Shown one piece after another: positions 44,867 to 54,433 of a DNA stretch of 64,000 bases. How positions within the stretch are numbered: position 1 is the stretch's first letter; every line of letters starts with the position of its first letter. Source of the DNA: Candidatus Heimdallarchaeota archaeon LC_3 (lineage in GTDB: Archaea; Asgardarchaeota; Heimdallarchaeia; Hodarchaeales; LC-3); NCBI GenBank assembly GCA_001940645.1, contig MDVS01000030.1:13850-77849 (forward strand), written 5' to 3'. Under the pieces are notes generated by a model. That model saw only the letters and a program-made list of their open reading frames with translations. It searched no databases and was not told the DNA's origin. A program made the position numbers and the translations under genes.

Positions 44867-46525
44867 ATGGGTTTAAAAGATATGGGATTAAAAAGTCCAG
44901 CTGAAAAAGTAGCCTCAACAATGACTAGTGAATATGATTTAAGTAATCACGGGATTACTAATACAAGAACAATTTATTGGAATTTATCTCAGTCTTCTTT
45001 ATATGAAGAAGTGATGTTTAGACAAGAAGGGAAACTTGCTTACATGGGCCCTTTAATTGTGAAGACCGGAAAACACACAGCACGTGCAGCAGGTGATAAA
45101 TTCGTTGTTAAAGAACCAGAGAATGAAGATAAAATCTGGTGGGGAGAATATAACAGACCAATGCCCGAGTCAAAATTTAATGCATTAGTAAACAGAATTC
45201 AAGCTTATTTACAGAATAGAGACGTATTTGTTTTTGATGGAATCGTAGGTGCTGATCCTAATTACAGTATGCCCATTAGAATTATAACTGAATATGCATG
45301 GCACAATCTGTTTGCTAGAAATATGTTCATAACAATAAATAATCAAGAAAAATTAAGAAATCATATTCCAGAATTTACAATTATTTGTGTTCCAGATTTT
45401 AAAGCTTCTCCTGAAATTGATGGAACAAATTCTGGTACCTTTATTATTTTAAATTTTGCTCAGAAACTTGGTATTATTGGTGGATCAGCTTATGCAGGTG
45501 AAATAAAAAAATCTGTTTTTACTGTTATGAATTATTTAATGCCACTTCAAGGTATTATGAGTATGCATTGCTCAGCAAACGTTGGTAAAGACAATAATTC
45601 AGCCTTATTTTTCGGTTTATCCGGAACTGGTAAAACAACACTTTCAGCAGATCCTGAAAGATCACTAGTTGGTGATGATGAACATGGTTGGAGTGATGAT
45701 GGTGTATTCAACTATGAAGGTGGTTGTTACGCGAAAGTAATTCAATTAAGTCCAAGTGCAGAACCGGAAATATATGCTTGCACGAGAAAATATGGCACAT
45801 TGTTAGAAAATGTCATCTGTGATCCTGTTACGAGATTAGTCGATCTTGATGACGACCACATTACTGAAAACACAAGAGCCTCTTATCCGCTCGAATTCAT
45901 TGAAAATGTTTACCAAAAAAAAAGTGCAGGTCATCCAAATAATATCATTCTGTTAACTTGTGATGCTAACGGAGTTCTTCCTCCTATCTCTAAATTAACC
46001 CCTGATCAGGCCATTTATCATTTTATTTCTGGTTATACTTCCAAAATAGCAGGAACTGAGGTTGGATTGGGACGTGAACCAGAACCGACATTTAGTGCTT
46101 GTTTTGGTGCTCCATTTATGGTTCATCACCCATATTATTATGCAAATTTGTTAATGAAAAAGGTATTAGAACACAATGCTGATGTTTGGTTCGTAAATAC
46201 TGGATGGTCTGGAGGACAATTCGGTGTAGGACAACGAACAAGTATAAAATACACACGTGCAATGTTAAATGCTGTTTTAGATGGTAAATTGAAGGATGTG
46301 GAATACTATAACGATCCATTATTTGGATTAAATGTCCCCAAAAGTTGTGAAGGTGTTCCAGAAAAAGTTCTTAACCCTGAATCTACTTGGGGGGATAGTA
46401 AGGCTTATTGGCAAAAATATAAATATTTAGCCTCATTATTCATAGAAAATTTTAAGAAATATCAAAATGGATGTCCACCAGAAGTTCTGAAGGCCGGACC
46501 AGACTTATCAAAAGCCCCTAAATAA
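44867..46525 (+). CDS. pckA: ATP-dependent phosphoenolpyruvate carboxykinase
   Basis: 552 residues, normal length. It converts oxaloacetate plus ATP to PEP, CO2 and ADP: the first gluconeogenic step. Evidence: kinase-1a (P loop) GLSGTGKTT (250-258), the kinase-2/metal-binding ADPERSLVGDDEHGW segment, YAGEIKKS with the Lys that binds substrate, and the C-terminal adenine-binding NTGWSGG. This is the ATP (bacterial and plant/yeast) form, not the GTP form. It forms an operon with the aminotransferase (11-bp gap). A terminator-like hairpin follows the stop. Confidence 0.96.
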   Translation: MGLKDMGLKSPAEKVASTMTSEYDLSNHGITNTRTIYWNLSQSSLYEEVMFRQEGKLAYMGPLIVKTGKHTARAAGDKFVVKEPENEDKIWWGEYNRPMPESKFNALVNRIQAYLQNRDVFVFDGIVGADPNYSMPIRIITEYAWHNLFARNMFITINNQEKLRNHIPEFTIICVPDFKASPEIDGTNSGTFIILNFAQKLGIIGGSAYAGEIKKSVFTVMNYLMPLQGIMSMHCSANVGKDNNSALFFGLSGTGKTTLSADPERSLVGDDEHGWSDDGVFNYEGGCYAKVIQLSPSAEPEIYACTRKYGTLLENVICDPVTRLVDLDDDHITENTRASYPLEFIENVYQKKSAGHPNNIILLTCDANGVLPPISKLTPDQAIYHFISGYTSKIAGTEVGLGREPEPTFSACFGAPFMVHHPYYYANLLMKKVLEHNADVWFVNTGWSGGQFGVGQRTSIKYTRAMLNAVLDGKLKDVEYYNDPLFGLNVPKSCEGVPEKVLNPESTWGDSKAYWQKYKYLASLFIENFKKYQNGCPPEVLKAGPDLSKAPK

Positions 46526-46536
46526 TAGAAAATTGA

Positions 46537-46567
46537 ATTTTATTGAAAGATATTTTTCCAATAAAAT
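46537..46567 (+). terminator. Terminator-like hairpin after pckA
   Basis: ATTTTATTG (46537-46545) pairs perfectly with CAATAAAAT (46559-46567), a 9-bp stem with a 13-base loop, 11 bp after the pckA stop and followed by CCTTTTTC. It probably ends the operon transcript. Confidence 0.55.
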
Positions 46568-46696
46568 CCTTTTTCTCACATATAAATAATTTATCAGCAG
46601 AAAATTCTTAAATGCAGTAATAATAGCTTTTATTGTATAATTTATATTAAGAATAATATTTCTAATATCATATTGGTTAGGGAGATTTTGAAAACA

Positions 46697-47773
46697 ATGA
46701 GGAAAGATCCAAAGAAATTAAAAATTAAAACTATTCCTTCCTCAAATCATAGAAATACTAATATTAGTAATGAACTAGATAGATTCAAATTATATTTTGA
46801 TTTGGTTAATGATTCAATTATTATATTCGAAATTGATGATAAAAACATAATTCAGAACGTAATAGATGTTAATACTGTCACAATTGAACGATTGGGTTAT
46901 ACTAGAGAGGAAATCTTTGAGAGGAACAATTGGAGAAAAATAGCTAGAACGATTTTCAGAGATTTTGAACAAAATTCAGAATTTTTTAATGAAAACAATT
47001 CCGTTGTTTTTGATTCAATTGCATATACAAAAGAAAATTCTGAAATTCCTATTGAAATAAGTGTTCGTGGCAGTACAATTGATGATAAAAAGATAATTAT
47101 AGTTATTGCACGTGATGTAACCGAAAGAGTTGAATTAAAAAATAATTTATTAATACAAAAAGAGGAATTAAGCGAATTTGCTCATACTTCAGCTCATAAT
47201 CTTAGAAATCCTCTTATAGCAATTAATGGTTATGTAAAACTGATCGAAAAAAATCAAAATTTAAAATATTTAGAAAAAATTTCTCAACTTACTGAAAAAA
47301 TGGTTAAAATGATTGATAAATCATTACAATTAGCTGATTCAGGAAGCGTTTTAGGTGTGTTAGAGACTGTCGATTTAAACATATTAATGAAAAATGTCTT
47401 GGATACCATCGTTCCAAAAGATGTTAACATAGAAGTTTCTGAATTGCCAAAAGTTAAGGGAAATCCAACCAAGATTCAAATTATTTTCGAAAATTTAATT
47501 GAAAATGCTATAACCCATGGTAATGCTTCTCTTATAGAAATTAAAAATAAAACAAGTTCAGAATTTCATAGAATTTCTATCACAAATGACGGAGGTCTTT
47601 TTTCTTCAGAAGCTAGAGAAACAGCTTTCAAGAAAAGATTTACCACCAAACAAAATGGATATGGAGGACATGGTCTGTTAATTGTCCAAAAGATTATAGA
47701 AGCTCATAATTGGAAAATAGATCTAAAGAATGATACTAAAACAACTTTTTTAATTAGCATTCCGAGAATATAA
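46697..47773 (+). CDS. PAS-domain histidine kinase (soluble)
   Basis: 358 residues from ATG at 46697; in-frame TTG codons at 46673 and 46688 are alternatives. AGGGAG (46679-46684) lies 12 bases before the ATG, which is long, and only 3 before TTG 46688, so the true start is uncertain. A PAS sensor covers about 25-140 (DLVNDSIIIFEID... ENSEIPIEISVRG), then a HisKA helix with the phospho-His in SAHNLRNPL (near 167), the N box IIFENLIENAITHG, G1 TNDGG and G2 GYGGHGLLIVQKI of the HATPase domain. There is no membrane segment, so the signal is cytosolic. It shares the C-terminal half design of the kinase at 21401. Confidence 0.88.
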   Translation: MRKDPKKLKIKTIPSSNHRNTNISNELDRFKLYFDLVNDSIIIFEIDDKNIIQNVIDVNTVTIERLGYTREEIFERNNWRKIARTIFRDFEQNSEFFNENNSVVFDSIAYTKENSEIPIEISVRGSTIDDKKIIIVIARDVTERVELKNNLLIQKEELSEFAHTSAHNLRNPLIAINGYVKLIEKNQNLKYLEKISQLTEKMVKMIDKSLQLADSGSVLGVLETVDLNILMKNVLDTIVPKDVNIEVSELPKVKGNPTKIQIIFENLIENAITHGNASLIEIKNKTSSEFHRISITNDGGLFSSEARETAFKKRFTTKQNGYGGHGLLIVQKIIEAHNWKIDLKNDTKTTFLISIPRI

Positions 47774-47774
47774 C

Positions 47775-49535
47775 TTATTTTGCAAAAATAAGCTCTTGTT
47801 CTAGATAAGCACCTAAAATGTCTCGGAGCGTAATAAATCCTTCTAATATTTTTGAATCTTTTTCCACTACTGGGTAATGTTCAATTCCTGAGCTCAAAAC
47901 TAATTGTAATGCTTGTTGCAAAGATAAATCAGAAGTCAATGTAACAACATCAGTTATCATAATATTTTCTAATAATTCATTTTCATCCAAATGGTTCAGA
48001 TCGTCACTTGAAATTATTCCTACAACGATTTTGTTTTCTTCATTTGTAATAGGAATAGTATGGATCCTCGATCCTTCAAACTTTTTCTTAGCCTGTTCAA
48101 CGGTTACCTGAGGATTAAGGGTAATTACATCAGATGCCATTATTGATGAGATTGGGACAATTGCTAAGTAGTTTTTTGTTTCAATTTTTTGTCGTAAAGC
48201 TTCTCTTCTATCTAAAAGTTGAGCGGGATATAACCCAGTTTCTCCAGATGCTAAATAAACGATAGTTGTAACAATTGCCATATAGAAAATCATTTGGGGC
48301 AATCCAGTGATTTCTAATATTAGAACCATTGAAGAAATTGGAGTTTTAGCTGTCCCTGCAAGTATACCTGCCATCCCTAAAATAAAAAATTCACCAGTAT
48401 ACAAAGATAAACCAGTTACAATTGCAAACATAGCACCTAATAATCCACCTAATACTAATGAAGGAGAAAAAATACCAATAGAATTACCTCCACTGATTAA
48501 AAATAATATTATTACTGCTTTAAAAGTAAAAATGATCATTAATTGTGATAATTCTAAAGAATCAATATTATTTGCAATATTATTAATAAAAGTAAATCCT
48601 GTTTCTAGCATCAGTGGATTATCTGTTATTAATGAGCTTATCCAAATAAAAATAGCACCTAATAGCGATGAAAGCAATATCTTTTGATAAGGAAGATGAA
48701 TTAAACTAAAACTATCATTTAACTCCAAATAAAGTTTGTTATAGATTAAACTACCTAATCCCAGAAGTAATCCAAATATACTCACAATTACAATCCATTT
48801 AAGGTCTATAAATGGTATGTTTGTTTCTATATTAATCTTCAATGAAGTTATATTAAGGAAATATGTACTCATTATGAAAAAGGTTATTACAGATGTGATA
48901 CTCGCTATAAATGCTGGTAAATATATATCCATATCAATATCTCTTTTGAAAGGAACTTCTGAAGCGAATAAAGTACCTCCTAGTGGTGCTGAAAATATAG
49001 CTGAAGTACAAGATGCACTGCCTATGGTTACTGCAAGGGATAGGTCTTCTTTATTTAAATTGAATCTTTTTCCTATTGTATAAGCCAATCCACCTCCCAT
49101 TAAAAATGCTGGACCTTCCTTGCCACCGGGCATTCCAGATCCCAGGCTAATTCCTGATGAAAACAAACGTGTATAGATCGAACGTGGAGGAATTTCTATT
49201 TGTTTATTTTTTAATTCAATTAAGTAACCTATTCCTGGTCCTTCAACTTCTTTAAATTTATTTTTTACGAGGAAAGCAGTTACAATTCCTGCTAAAACTA
49301 CTGCCAATGGCACAAATAGGAATGTTCTTACAGTGATTTCAACCATTTGAATAAAAAATAAAAATAAAGACATTAATATTCCAGAAGAAATACCTATCAA
49401 TATGCTGATGGGCAGCCATTTCTTCAATATATATTTTACTTTTGTTTGCCGCCATTGTATCATGTTTAATTCTTTGAATGAACTCATATTGAATATTCCA
49501 GCATACTTTAAGCAAGATGTCAAAAAGTAGGTCAT
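47775..49535 (-). CDS. ClC-family chloride channel/antiporter with CBS pair
   Basis: 586 residues. It has the ClC core: G132-S-G-M-P (canonical GSGIP), G-G-K-E140-G-P with the gating Glu kept, and a later GNSIGIFSPSLVLGG (GxFxP). About ten to twelve helices span residues 38-430. Two CBS domains fill the C terminus from about 455 to 580, binding nucleotides or sensing ionic strength in this family. The gating Glu suggests antiporter or gated channel function. The ATG at residue 17 (49487) is an alternative start that would shorten a non-conserved N terminus. It is convergent with the PAS kinase, 1 bp apart. Confidence 0.92.
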   Translation of the reverse strand: MTYFLTSCLKYAGIFNMSSFKELNMIQWRQTKVKYILKKWLPISILIGISSGILMSLFLFFIQMVEITVRTFLFVPLAVVLAGIVTAFLVKNKFKEVEGPGIGYLIELKNKQIEIPPRSIYTRLFSSGISLGSGMPGGKEGPAFLMGGGLAYTIGKRFNLNKEDLSLAVTIGSASCTSAIFSAPLGGTLFASEVPFKRDIDMDIYLPAFIASITSVITFFIMSTYFLNITSLKINIETNIPFIDLKWIVIVSIFGLLLGLGSLIYNKLYLELNDSFSLIHLPYQKILLSSLLGAIFIWISSLITDNPLMLETGFTFINNIANNIDSLELSQLMIIFTFKAVIILFLISGGNSIGIFSPSLVLGGLLGAMFAIVTGLSLYTGEFFILGMAGILAGTAKTPISSMVLILEITGLPQMIFYMAIVTTIVYLASGETGLYPAQLLDRREALRQKIETKNYLAIVPISSIMASDVITLNPQVTVEQAKKKFEGSRIHTIPITNEENKIVVGIISSDDLNHLDENELLENIMITDVVTLTSDLSLQQALQLVLSSGIEHYPVVEKDSKILEGFITLRDILGAYLEQELIFAK

Positions 49536-49656
49536 TAAATGATTGATTAACCGATAGGAAAAGACTAATAAATTAATAAATAAAAATTTCTTTTAAATTT
49601 ATAACGTTACATTTTAAGGGGTTTAAATCAAATTAATTAATTGAGATAATTATTCG

Positions 49657-50439
49657 GTGAATTTTATGGAATTTGAAGGCATTTCTGCAACTAAATTAAA
49701 AGAAATCAGTGATGGAATGAATTTACAGATCGATACTTACCCTTCTAAAAGACATGGTCCAATGTGTACTAGAGAAAAGGGATATTATTCATCTTCATCT
49801 TCTGGATATGGAACTACTGACGATACCTGCTTCTGTGGATATTACTACTGTTATGGTTATAACTGCGGTTCATCAAGTTCTGGAGGATGCGGAGGATCAA
49901 GATCTAAAAGAAGAGGTGGATCAAGTAGTAATTGTAATGATTCCGGAGGTGGAGGTGGAGAAGCTATACTTTTATTAATAGTGATAATTATAGTAATCGC
50001 TCTCATCATCATATTATTTCCTTATATAGCTTCAGCAACTCTCATTGCTATAGATATTGGAATAGCTGTTGCTATAGCCTTATTTGATATAGTTACTTTT
50101 GGTGTTTTTCGTACTAGATTTTACCGAACAACGGTCAACTTTCAAACAATAATGAAATCTGATCAAGAAAAAGAGTTCGTTAGACATGCTGTTGCTAATG
50201 GGGGTTTACCTAGAGACTACTTGCCCGAATATAATACAAGAGGGTTTTCAATTTTCAGAATAGGAGCTTATTTATTTGTTCCAAGTATGGTTGGAACGAT
50301 ATTAATTTTTTTCTTTAAACCCGGTAATAGATGGGTATATTGGACACCTGTGGTAGCTTTCGTATTATCCATTCTCTTAATAATAGTGGGAACCTGGATA
50401 ATAAGAATGAGAACTGATGCGGTTAGCAAAGCCTATTAA
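49657..50439 (+). CDS. Membrane protein with Cys/Gly/Ser/Tyr-rich N-terminal domain
   Basis: 260 residues from GTG at 49657, or ATG at 49666. Residues ~45-100 are a striking low-complexity Ser/Gly/Tyr region with seven Cys (DDTCFCGYYYCYGYNCGS, then SGGCGGS and SSNCND). A membrane helix follows at about 104-125, another segment covers ~126-150, and two helices fall at about 208-228 and 231-251. The region between (FRTRFYRTTVNF... GLPRDYLP) is polar. The Cys clusters could bind a metal such as zinc or iron-sulfur, or form disulfides if outside. No family recognised. It is followed by a convergent membrane protein gene. Confidence 0.7.
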   Translation: MNFMEFEGISATKLKEISDGMNLQIDTYPSKRHGPMCTREKGYYSSSSSGYGTTDDTCFCGYYYCYGYNCGSSSSGGCGGSRSKRRGGSSSNCNDSGGGGGEAILLLIVIIIVIALIIILFPYIASATLIAIDIGIAVAIALFDIVTFGVFRTRFYRTTVNFQTIMKSDQEKEFVRHAVANGGLPRDYLPEYNTRGFSIFRIGAYLFVPSMVGTILIFFFKPGNRWVYWTPVVAFVLSILLIIVGTWIIRMRTDAVSKAY

Positions 50440-50444
50440 AATGA

Positions 50445-50458
50445 ATTTTCCTTAAAAT
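50445..50458. terminator. Short inverted repeat between convergent genes
   Basis: ATTTT (50445-50449) pairs with AAAAT (50454-50458) around CCTT, between the stop of the Cys-rich protein and that of the DUF2085-like gene. Only 5 bp. Confidence 0.25.
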
Positions 50459-51096
50459 CAATTATTCTCTTCATTTATTTTAGCTAAAAGTAATCTTATT
50501 GCAATGAATGAAAGTATTATTGGAAAAGAAATAATTAACATGTAGAATGAAGAATAAACAAAATCTATTACTACAAACAGGAAGAAGAGACCAAAAAACA
50601 AAGAAAAATGCTGAAAAATTCTTATTTTAGGATTTAATTCGAAAATATATCTCGAATATCCCATTAATATGAATAACGTTGGAATTAATAATGTCCAATA
50701 ATTTTGATTGCTGGGAATAGATATTAGCAAATACGGACCCAGGAGTAATAGTCCTAATAATATTCCTAAAAAACTTCCAAAACAGCCTGTGCAAATATAA
50801 ACATTTTTCATTTTTAATTCATGAATATCTCTATCGGCCGAAAAACGATGTGATAATTGATACGAAATCTTTATTCTATTATTTTCTGTATATATTTGAA
50901 AATGAATCAAATTTATCATAATAACTAATCCTGAAAATCCATAAATACCTAATAAAAATTTTCTTGAACCAGAATCTTCATCAATAATCCAATCTGGTAA
51001 AATCAATATACTTTCAAATAAATAAATACCAAAAATTAAGAATAAAAAAGGAACTATTATTAATCCTGCTTTTTTTAGCATTTCCAAATCAATCAA
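50458..51096 (-). CDS. DUF2085-like polytopic membrane protein
   Basis: 212 residues from TTG at 51096; ATG five codons later (51081) is possible. Five to six membrane helices. The centre holds LSHRFSADR, then VYICTGCFGSFLGILLG (about 98-114), resembling the DUF2085 pattern of conserved His and a CxxC(TG) before a glycine-rich helix. The cysteines in ICTGC would suit metal or heme-like binding, but no role is known for this family. It is convergent with the Cys-rich membrane protein. Confidence is moderate on the family and low on the function. Confidence 0.6.
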   Translation of the reverse strand: MIDLEMLKKAGLIIVPFLFLIFGIYLFESILILPDWIIDEDSGSRKFLLGIYGFSGLVIMINLIHFQIYTENNRIKISYQLSHRFSADRDIHELKMKNVYICTGCFGSFLGILLGLLLLGPYLLISIPSNQNYWTLLIPTLFILMGYSRYIFELNPKIRIFQHFSLFFGLFFLFVVIDFVYSSFYMLIISFPIILSFIAIRLLLAKINEENN

Positions 51097-51423
51097 AATA
51101 ATTAGAATCTAATTTTTATATTTGATCAAAAATGTAATTATCATAAATCTATTTCATTAATGAATTTAAATAGTAAGAGGATATGTAACTCTACAAAACA
51201 AAAAAGATGAAATTAAAACAGATAATTTTGCAATTATCTAATTAGATTCTGATAAATTATAATTTAAAATTTAATTTATTATTTTTTTTAAAATCAAAGA
51301 TAGAAATTTGGGAGGTACTTTTTTTAAACTTATTCAAAAAGTGAGATAGATTTTTATTGCAATATTTGGAATCGATATTGTTGGTCATTTATTGACCGAT
51401 TCGAAAAAAATGGTGAAAATGTA
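51097..51423. other. 327-bp divergent intergenic region
   Basis: It lies before the ABC importer operon. The last 40 bp contain the hairpin listed separately. A GGGAGGT near 51311 is too far from the ATG to be its ribosome-binding site. No known riboswitch class is recognisable, although such a leader before a nucleoside importer deserves a look. Confidence 0.4.
51381..51399 (+). promoter_or_regulatory. Hairpin just upstream of the BMP transporter start
   Basis: GGTCA (51383-51387) pairs with TGACC (51393-51397) around TTTAT; T-G and T-A pairs extend the stem outward by two. It ends 24 bp before ATG 51424, so it could be an mRNA leader hairpin or an operator. Confidence 0.35.
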
Positions 51424-52641
51424 ATGTATTTTAATAAAAAGCTAACATTAGCTTTGGGAATTATTACAGTATTTTTGATTGGTACATTTTTTGTACCCAC
51501 AGGTCCTGTAAGTGCAGATCCAATCCCACAGCCAAAAATCGCCTTTGTTTTCTCAACCGGTGGTTTAGGAGACTTAAGTTTTAATGATGCTGGTTTTGTC
51601 GGTTTGCAAAAGGCAAACACTACATACAATCTTGGTGTTACCGAAGCTGACTATGCAGAACCTACAGACGTTCCAGAAATTTCAGATTTAGTCGAATCAT
51701 TCGCTACGTCTACAAAAAATTATGACTTGATTCTAACAATTGGATTCTCTTCTGCCGATGCTGTTACTGCATCTGCTTTAGCACATCCTGATCAGAAATT
51801 TGTTATTATAGATATGGTTATAAATTTAACTAATGTCGCATCAGTTGTGTTCAATGAACAAGAAGGTTCTTTCCTTGCTGGTGTTATGGCAGCAATGACT
51901 ACAACCTCTAACAAAGTTGCTTTTCTTGGTGGTGAAGAAATTTCACTAATAAAGAAATTTGAAGCAGGATTCCAACAAGGAGTCTATGCAATTAACGACA
52001 AAATCGAAATATTCGCCCAATATGCACCAGATCAAACAAACCCATGGAATGATATAGGTGGCGGAAAATCTGTTGCCATAGATTTCATTGATAAAGGTGC
52101 AGATGTGATTTATGCTGCTGCGGGTGAAACTGGTGTCGGGATGTTCAATGCGGTCAATGAAACAAACACTGAAGCAGGTATTGCTGGTACTGATACTAAA
52201 GCAAATGAACCAGATAAAATCTATGGGATTGGTGTAGATTCAGACCAAGATTGGACTAATCCAGGGTATATATTGACTTCAATGATAAAAAGAGTTGATG
52301 TAGCTGTTTTTGATCAAATAAAAGCAATTGTTGATGGAACATGGCAAGGAACTGGAACTGACTACTCAAATATTCTAACGTTAGACCTAGAATCTGGTGG
52401 TGTAGGAATTTCAGATATGACCTATACAGGATTTGAGAAAGACGTTGACTATAATGGCTCAACAAGATGGGAAATAGTTCAAAGTTATTCTTCTGCAATT
52501 ATTGCAGGTAGCATTCCTGTAAATATTGAACCAATAGAATATTATACTACTACTGCTCCCGGATTTGATGGATTTTTAGTATTCTTAGGATTAGCAATTA
52601 TCTCTTTAATACCAATAATTCGCAGAAAATTTAAGAACTAA
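51424..52641 (+). CDS. BMP-family substrate-binding protein of an ABC importer, C-terminally anchored
   Basis: 405 residues. The first ~33 are a Sec signal peptide without a lipobox Cys. The body (38-350) is the BMP/PnrA fold of nucleoside and simple-sugar binding proteins: KIAFVFSTGGLGDLSFNDAGF, NYDLILTIGFSSADAV, FLGGEEISLIKKFEAGFQQG and the GVDSDQDW loop. The tail TTAPGFDGFLVF..., a hydrophobic helix and RRKFKN form a PGF-type sorting signal, so it is anchored by a C-terminal helix instead of an N-terminal lipid. ATPase and permease genes follow. The ligand is probably a nucleoside, but unproven. Confidence 0.92.
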   Translation: MYFNKKLTLALGIITVFLIGTFFVPTGPVSADPIPQPKIAFVFSTGGLGDLSFNDAGFVGLQKANTTYNLGVTEADYAEPTDVPEISDLVESFATSTKNYDLILTIGFSSADAVTASALAHPDQKFVIIDMVINLTNVASVVFNEQEGSFLAGVMAAMTTTSNKVAFLGGEEISLIKKFEAGFQQGVYAINDKIEIFAQYAPDQTNPWNDIGGGKSVAIDFIDKGADVIYAAAGETGVGMFNAVNETNTEAGIAGTDTKANEPDKIYGIGVDSDQDWTNPGYILTSMIKRVDVAVFDQIKAIVDGTWQGTGTDYSNILTLDLESGGVGISDMTYTGFEKDVDYNGSTRWEIVQSYSSAIIAGSIPVNIEPIEYYTTTAPGFDGFLVFLGLAIISLIPIIRRKFKN

Positions 52642-52738
52642 AAACTATCAACTTTTCTTTAAAATATCCATTTAATTCAAATGGATTGTTCTTTTTTTTC
52701 CTTAATCAATAAAGAGTATATTATGGTGTACCAAAGAG

Positions 52739-54430
52739 ATGGCAAATCAAGTTTCCTCCCAAGATAATAAATCGTATCCGATAATGAAATTAACAAATAT
52801 TTCAAAAACATTCACAGGAATCAAAGCTGTTGATGAAGTTTCTCTAGAAATTAATAGTGGAGAAATTTTAGCTGTTTTAGGAGAAAATGGAGCTGGAAAA
52901 TCTACTTTAATGAAAATACTCTCTGGTATTCATCAACCTGAAAAGGGATCAATTCACATCAATCTCAATTGGTTTTTAAGAAAACAAAACATGCCACAAG
53001 GTTTAATGCCCTTTAGAATATTCAATCCAAATAAAGCAATTCAAATAGGAATTGGTATGGTATATCAACATTTCAAACTGATAGAACCGTTAACCGTTAG
53101 AGATAACATAATGTTAGGAAACGAAATTACAATAGGTAGAACAAATATAATAGATTATGTTCAAGCGGATAGAGATATTGAAAATTTAGGTAAAACATAT
53201 GGAATGCCCATTAATCCTGAAACAATTATCGAGGAGTTATCCGTTGGCATAAAACAACGAGTAGAAATATTAAAACAGTTATACAGAGAAGCGCAATTGT
53301 TAATTTTGGATGAACCAACAGCAGTGTTAACACCTGCTGAAGTCGAGGAATTATTTAATACTATGAGGGAATTAAAAGCAGCAGGAAAATCAATCATTTT
53401 TATCAGTCATAAACTCAAAGAACCATTAAATATTGCTGATCGCATAATAGTCATGAGGAAGGGAAAAATAATTGGAGAAACAAAACCATCTGATGCTACA
53501 GAGGTTTCACTAGCTGAAATGATGGTAGGAAGACGTGTATTAATGCAACTAGAACGATCTGATGTCCATCCAGGGAAATCAATCTTAGAAGTGGAAAATC
53601 TAACTATAAAAAATCAACATGGATTCAATGCTATTGATAACATATCATTCGAAATTAGAGAAAATGAGATTGTAGGAATTGCCGGGGTACAAGGTAACGG
53701 TCAAACAGAGCTAATAGATGGTTTGATGGGGTTACGAAAGGATTTATCTGGTAGTATTAAATATTATCAAAGTAAAGGAAGAGATACTGCTGAGGAATTA
53801 GCCAATAAATCAACCTTACAGATTTTAGAAAAAGGAATAGCCTATATTCCAGAAGATCGTTCAAAACAGGGTTTAATTCATGAATTTCCTATCCATGATA
53901 ATACTTGGCTTGGTTTACAAAGTCAACCAATCATAGCAGAGGAATATCTGGGAGAAAAAAAAGAATCAGCTAAATTTTCTCTAAAGAATTTCTTAATTCC
54001 TTCTAAATTGCTTAAAAGATTTGCAATAAAAGTTATTGAAGATTTTGACGTAATGACGCCTGATATTTATGTTACACTAAAAAATTTATCTGGTGGTAAT
54101 CAACAAAAAGTTATTCTTGGCCGAGAATTCGCAAAAAATCCAAGATTAATTATTGCAAGTCAACCCACTCGTGGAGTTGATGTCGGTGTTACTGAAAAAG
54201 TGAGAAACGCGTTATTAAAGATGAGGGATCAAGGAACTGGTGTTTTATTAGTTTCAAGTGATCTTGATGAAATTCTATCATTATCAGATTACATTCTTGT
54301 ACTATATGAAGGTCAAATTGTAGGGAGAGGGCCGATAAAAGACTTTACTACTTTAGAAATCTCTCAGTTAATGACTGGAGGAAGTTTAGGATCTCCAAAG
54401 CAAACAACTCAAAAACAGGTAGAGGTTTAA
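52739..54430 (+). CDS. Double-domain ABC ATPase of nucleoside/sugar importer
   Basis: 563 residues from ATG. It has two ATP-binding halves. The first has Walker A GENGAGKST (about 48-56), a signature LSVGIKQRVE and Walker B LLILDEPTAVLTPAE. The second has the degenerate Walker A GVQGNGQTE usual in this family, but a clear signature LSGGNQQKV. It matches the RbsA/YufO type ATPase that powers import through paired permeases. A TATA-like AGTATATTATGG ends about 17 bp before the ATG, so it may also start its own transcript. Just 3 bp separate it from the permease. Confidence 0.94.
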   Translation: MANQVSSQDNKSYPIMKLTNISKTFTGIKAVDEVSLEINSGEILAVLGENGAGKSTLMKILSGIHQPEKGSIHINLNWFLRKQNMPQGLMPFRIFNPNKAIQIGIGMVYQHFKLIEPLTVRDNIMLGNEITIGRTNIIDYVQADRDIENLGKTYGMPINPETIIEELSVGIKQRVEILKQLYREAQLLILDEPTAVLTPAEVEELFNTMRELKAAGKSIIFISHKLKEPLNIADRIIVMRKGKIIGETKPSDATEVSLAEMMVGRRVLMQLERSDVHPGKSILEVENLTIKNQHGFNAIDNISFEIRENEIVGIAGVQGNGQTELIDGLMGLRKDLSGSIKYYQSKGRDTAEELANKSTLQILEKGIAYIPEDRSKQGLIHEFPIHDNTWLGLQSQPIIAEEYLGEKKESAKFSLKNFLIPSKLLKRFAIKVIEDFDVMTPDIYVTLKNLSGGNQQKVILGREFAKNPRLIIASQPTRGVDVGVTEKVRNALLKMRDQGTGVLLVSSDLDEILSLSDYILVLYEGQIVGRGPIKDFTTLEISQLMTGGSLGSPKQTTQKQVEV

Positions 54431-54433
54431 TCA

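Noticed and set aside
51097..51423. Riboswitch before the nucleoside/sugar importer
   Set aside because: Only one short hairpin; no conserved riboswitch core was recognisable, and archaeal riboswitches of this class are rare.
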